A DNA stretch of 15,583 nt from Candidatus Gastranaerophilales bacterium (GTDB taxonomy: Bacteria > Cyanobacteriota > Vampirovibrionia > Gastranaerophilales > Gastranaerophilaceae). Positions 15,522-15,583 of this stretch are shown here, in pieces (the first letter of the stretch is position 1; the number at the start of each line of letters is the position of its first letter). The stretch is from positions 1 through 15,583 of the forward strand of contig CALURE010000027.1 of assembly GCA_944323095.1 (NCBI GenBank), given 5' to 3'. The notes beneath the pieces were generated by a model, which searched no databases, had not been told where the DNA came from, and saw only the letters and a program-made list of their open reading frames with translations. Made by a program: the position numbers and the translations under genes.

Positions 15522-15583
15522 CCCTTTACTTCCCCTGTCTTGCTCACTCGCGTATAACGGGACTGCAACACCGCCGCCTTCGC
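15522..15583 (-). other. Open, repeat-like sequence upstream of the prepilin gene
   Basis: Two minus-strand frames stay open through this stretch: the prepilin frame (reading VAVPLYASEQDRGSKG) and the next one (reading VSKTGEVKGWVKASP). There is no ATG in the prepilin frame. The neighbouring 15478-15504 holds short GTGAAG steps in tandem, and GGGTGAA (15484-15490) can pair with TTCACCC (15513-15519). It could be gene leader or a dispersed repeat; the window ends too soon to decide. Confidence 0.4.

Overview
The window is AT-rich bacterial chromosome, densely packed with genes and with standard stop codons (TAA mostly, TGA for ispD). The prepilin at the right end starts its mature part with FTLAEVLITLGIIGVVAA. 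Together with an LPS-type heptosyltransferase, mevalonate-independent isoprenoid synthesis (ispD) and no photosynthesis genes, this resembles gut Melainabacteria (Gastranaerophilales), non-photosynthetic relatives of cyanobacteria. The assignment rests on family resemblance recalled from memory, not on a marker gene. No phage, IS, CRISPR, rRNA or tRNA was seen.

Layout. 1-1973 (minus): an exonuclease of the DnaQ/DEDDh type followed after 3 nt by an organophosphate antiporter cut by the window edge. 1974-2068: divergent promoter region. 2069-2392 (plus): thioredoxin, closed by a perfect 16-bp terminator hairpin. 2539-7107 (plus): a 1522-residue protein of no recognised family, with coiled coils, disordered linkers, a long Gly/Ala/Ser/Thr-rich hydrophobic stretch and a recent 75-bp tandem duplication. 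7108-7612: no gene, but several palindromic intergenic repeats in a row. 7613-9151 (minus): exported GH13 amylase-like enzyme. 9236-14722 (plus): five tightly spaced genes, namely ROK glucokinase, GT9 heptosyltransferase, GAF-GGDEF-HD-GYP signalling protein, thiL and ispD. 14724-15521 or beyond (minus): a type IV pilin/pseudopilin-like protein converging on ispD with a 1-bp gap.

How the genes may work together. The amylase and the ROK kinase are divergent across about 84 bp and make a plausible pair: glucan cut outside the cytoplasm, glucose phosphorylated inside. The promoter of the kinase gene places the transcription start almost on the ATG, so a leaderless mRNA is likely. The rest of that operon is a housekeeping mixture (envelope glycan, c-di-GMP signalling, thiamine diphosphate, isoprenoids).

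Most worth following: the 1522-residue protein, the leaderless kinase promoter with a palindromic -35 element possibly shared with the amylase, the degenerate HD-GYP domain behind an intact GGDEF, the duplicated prepilin cleavage motif, and the 56-bp palindrome whose two halves differ by compensating base-pair changes.
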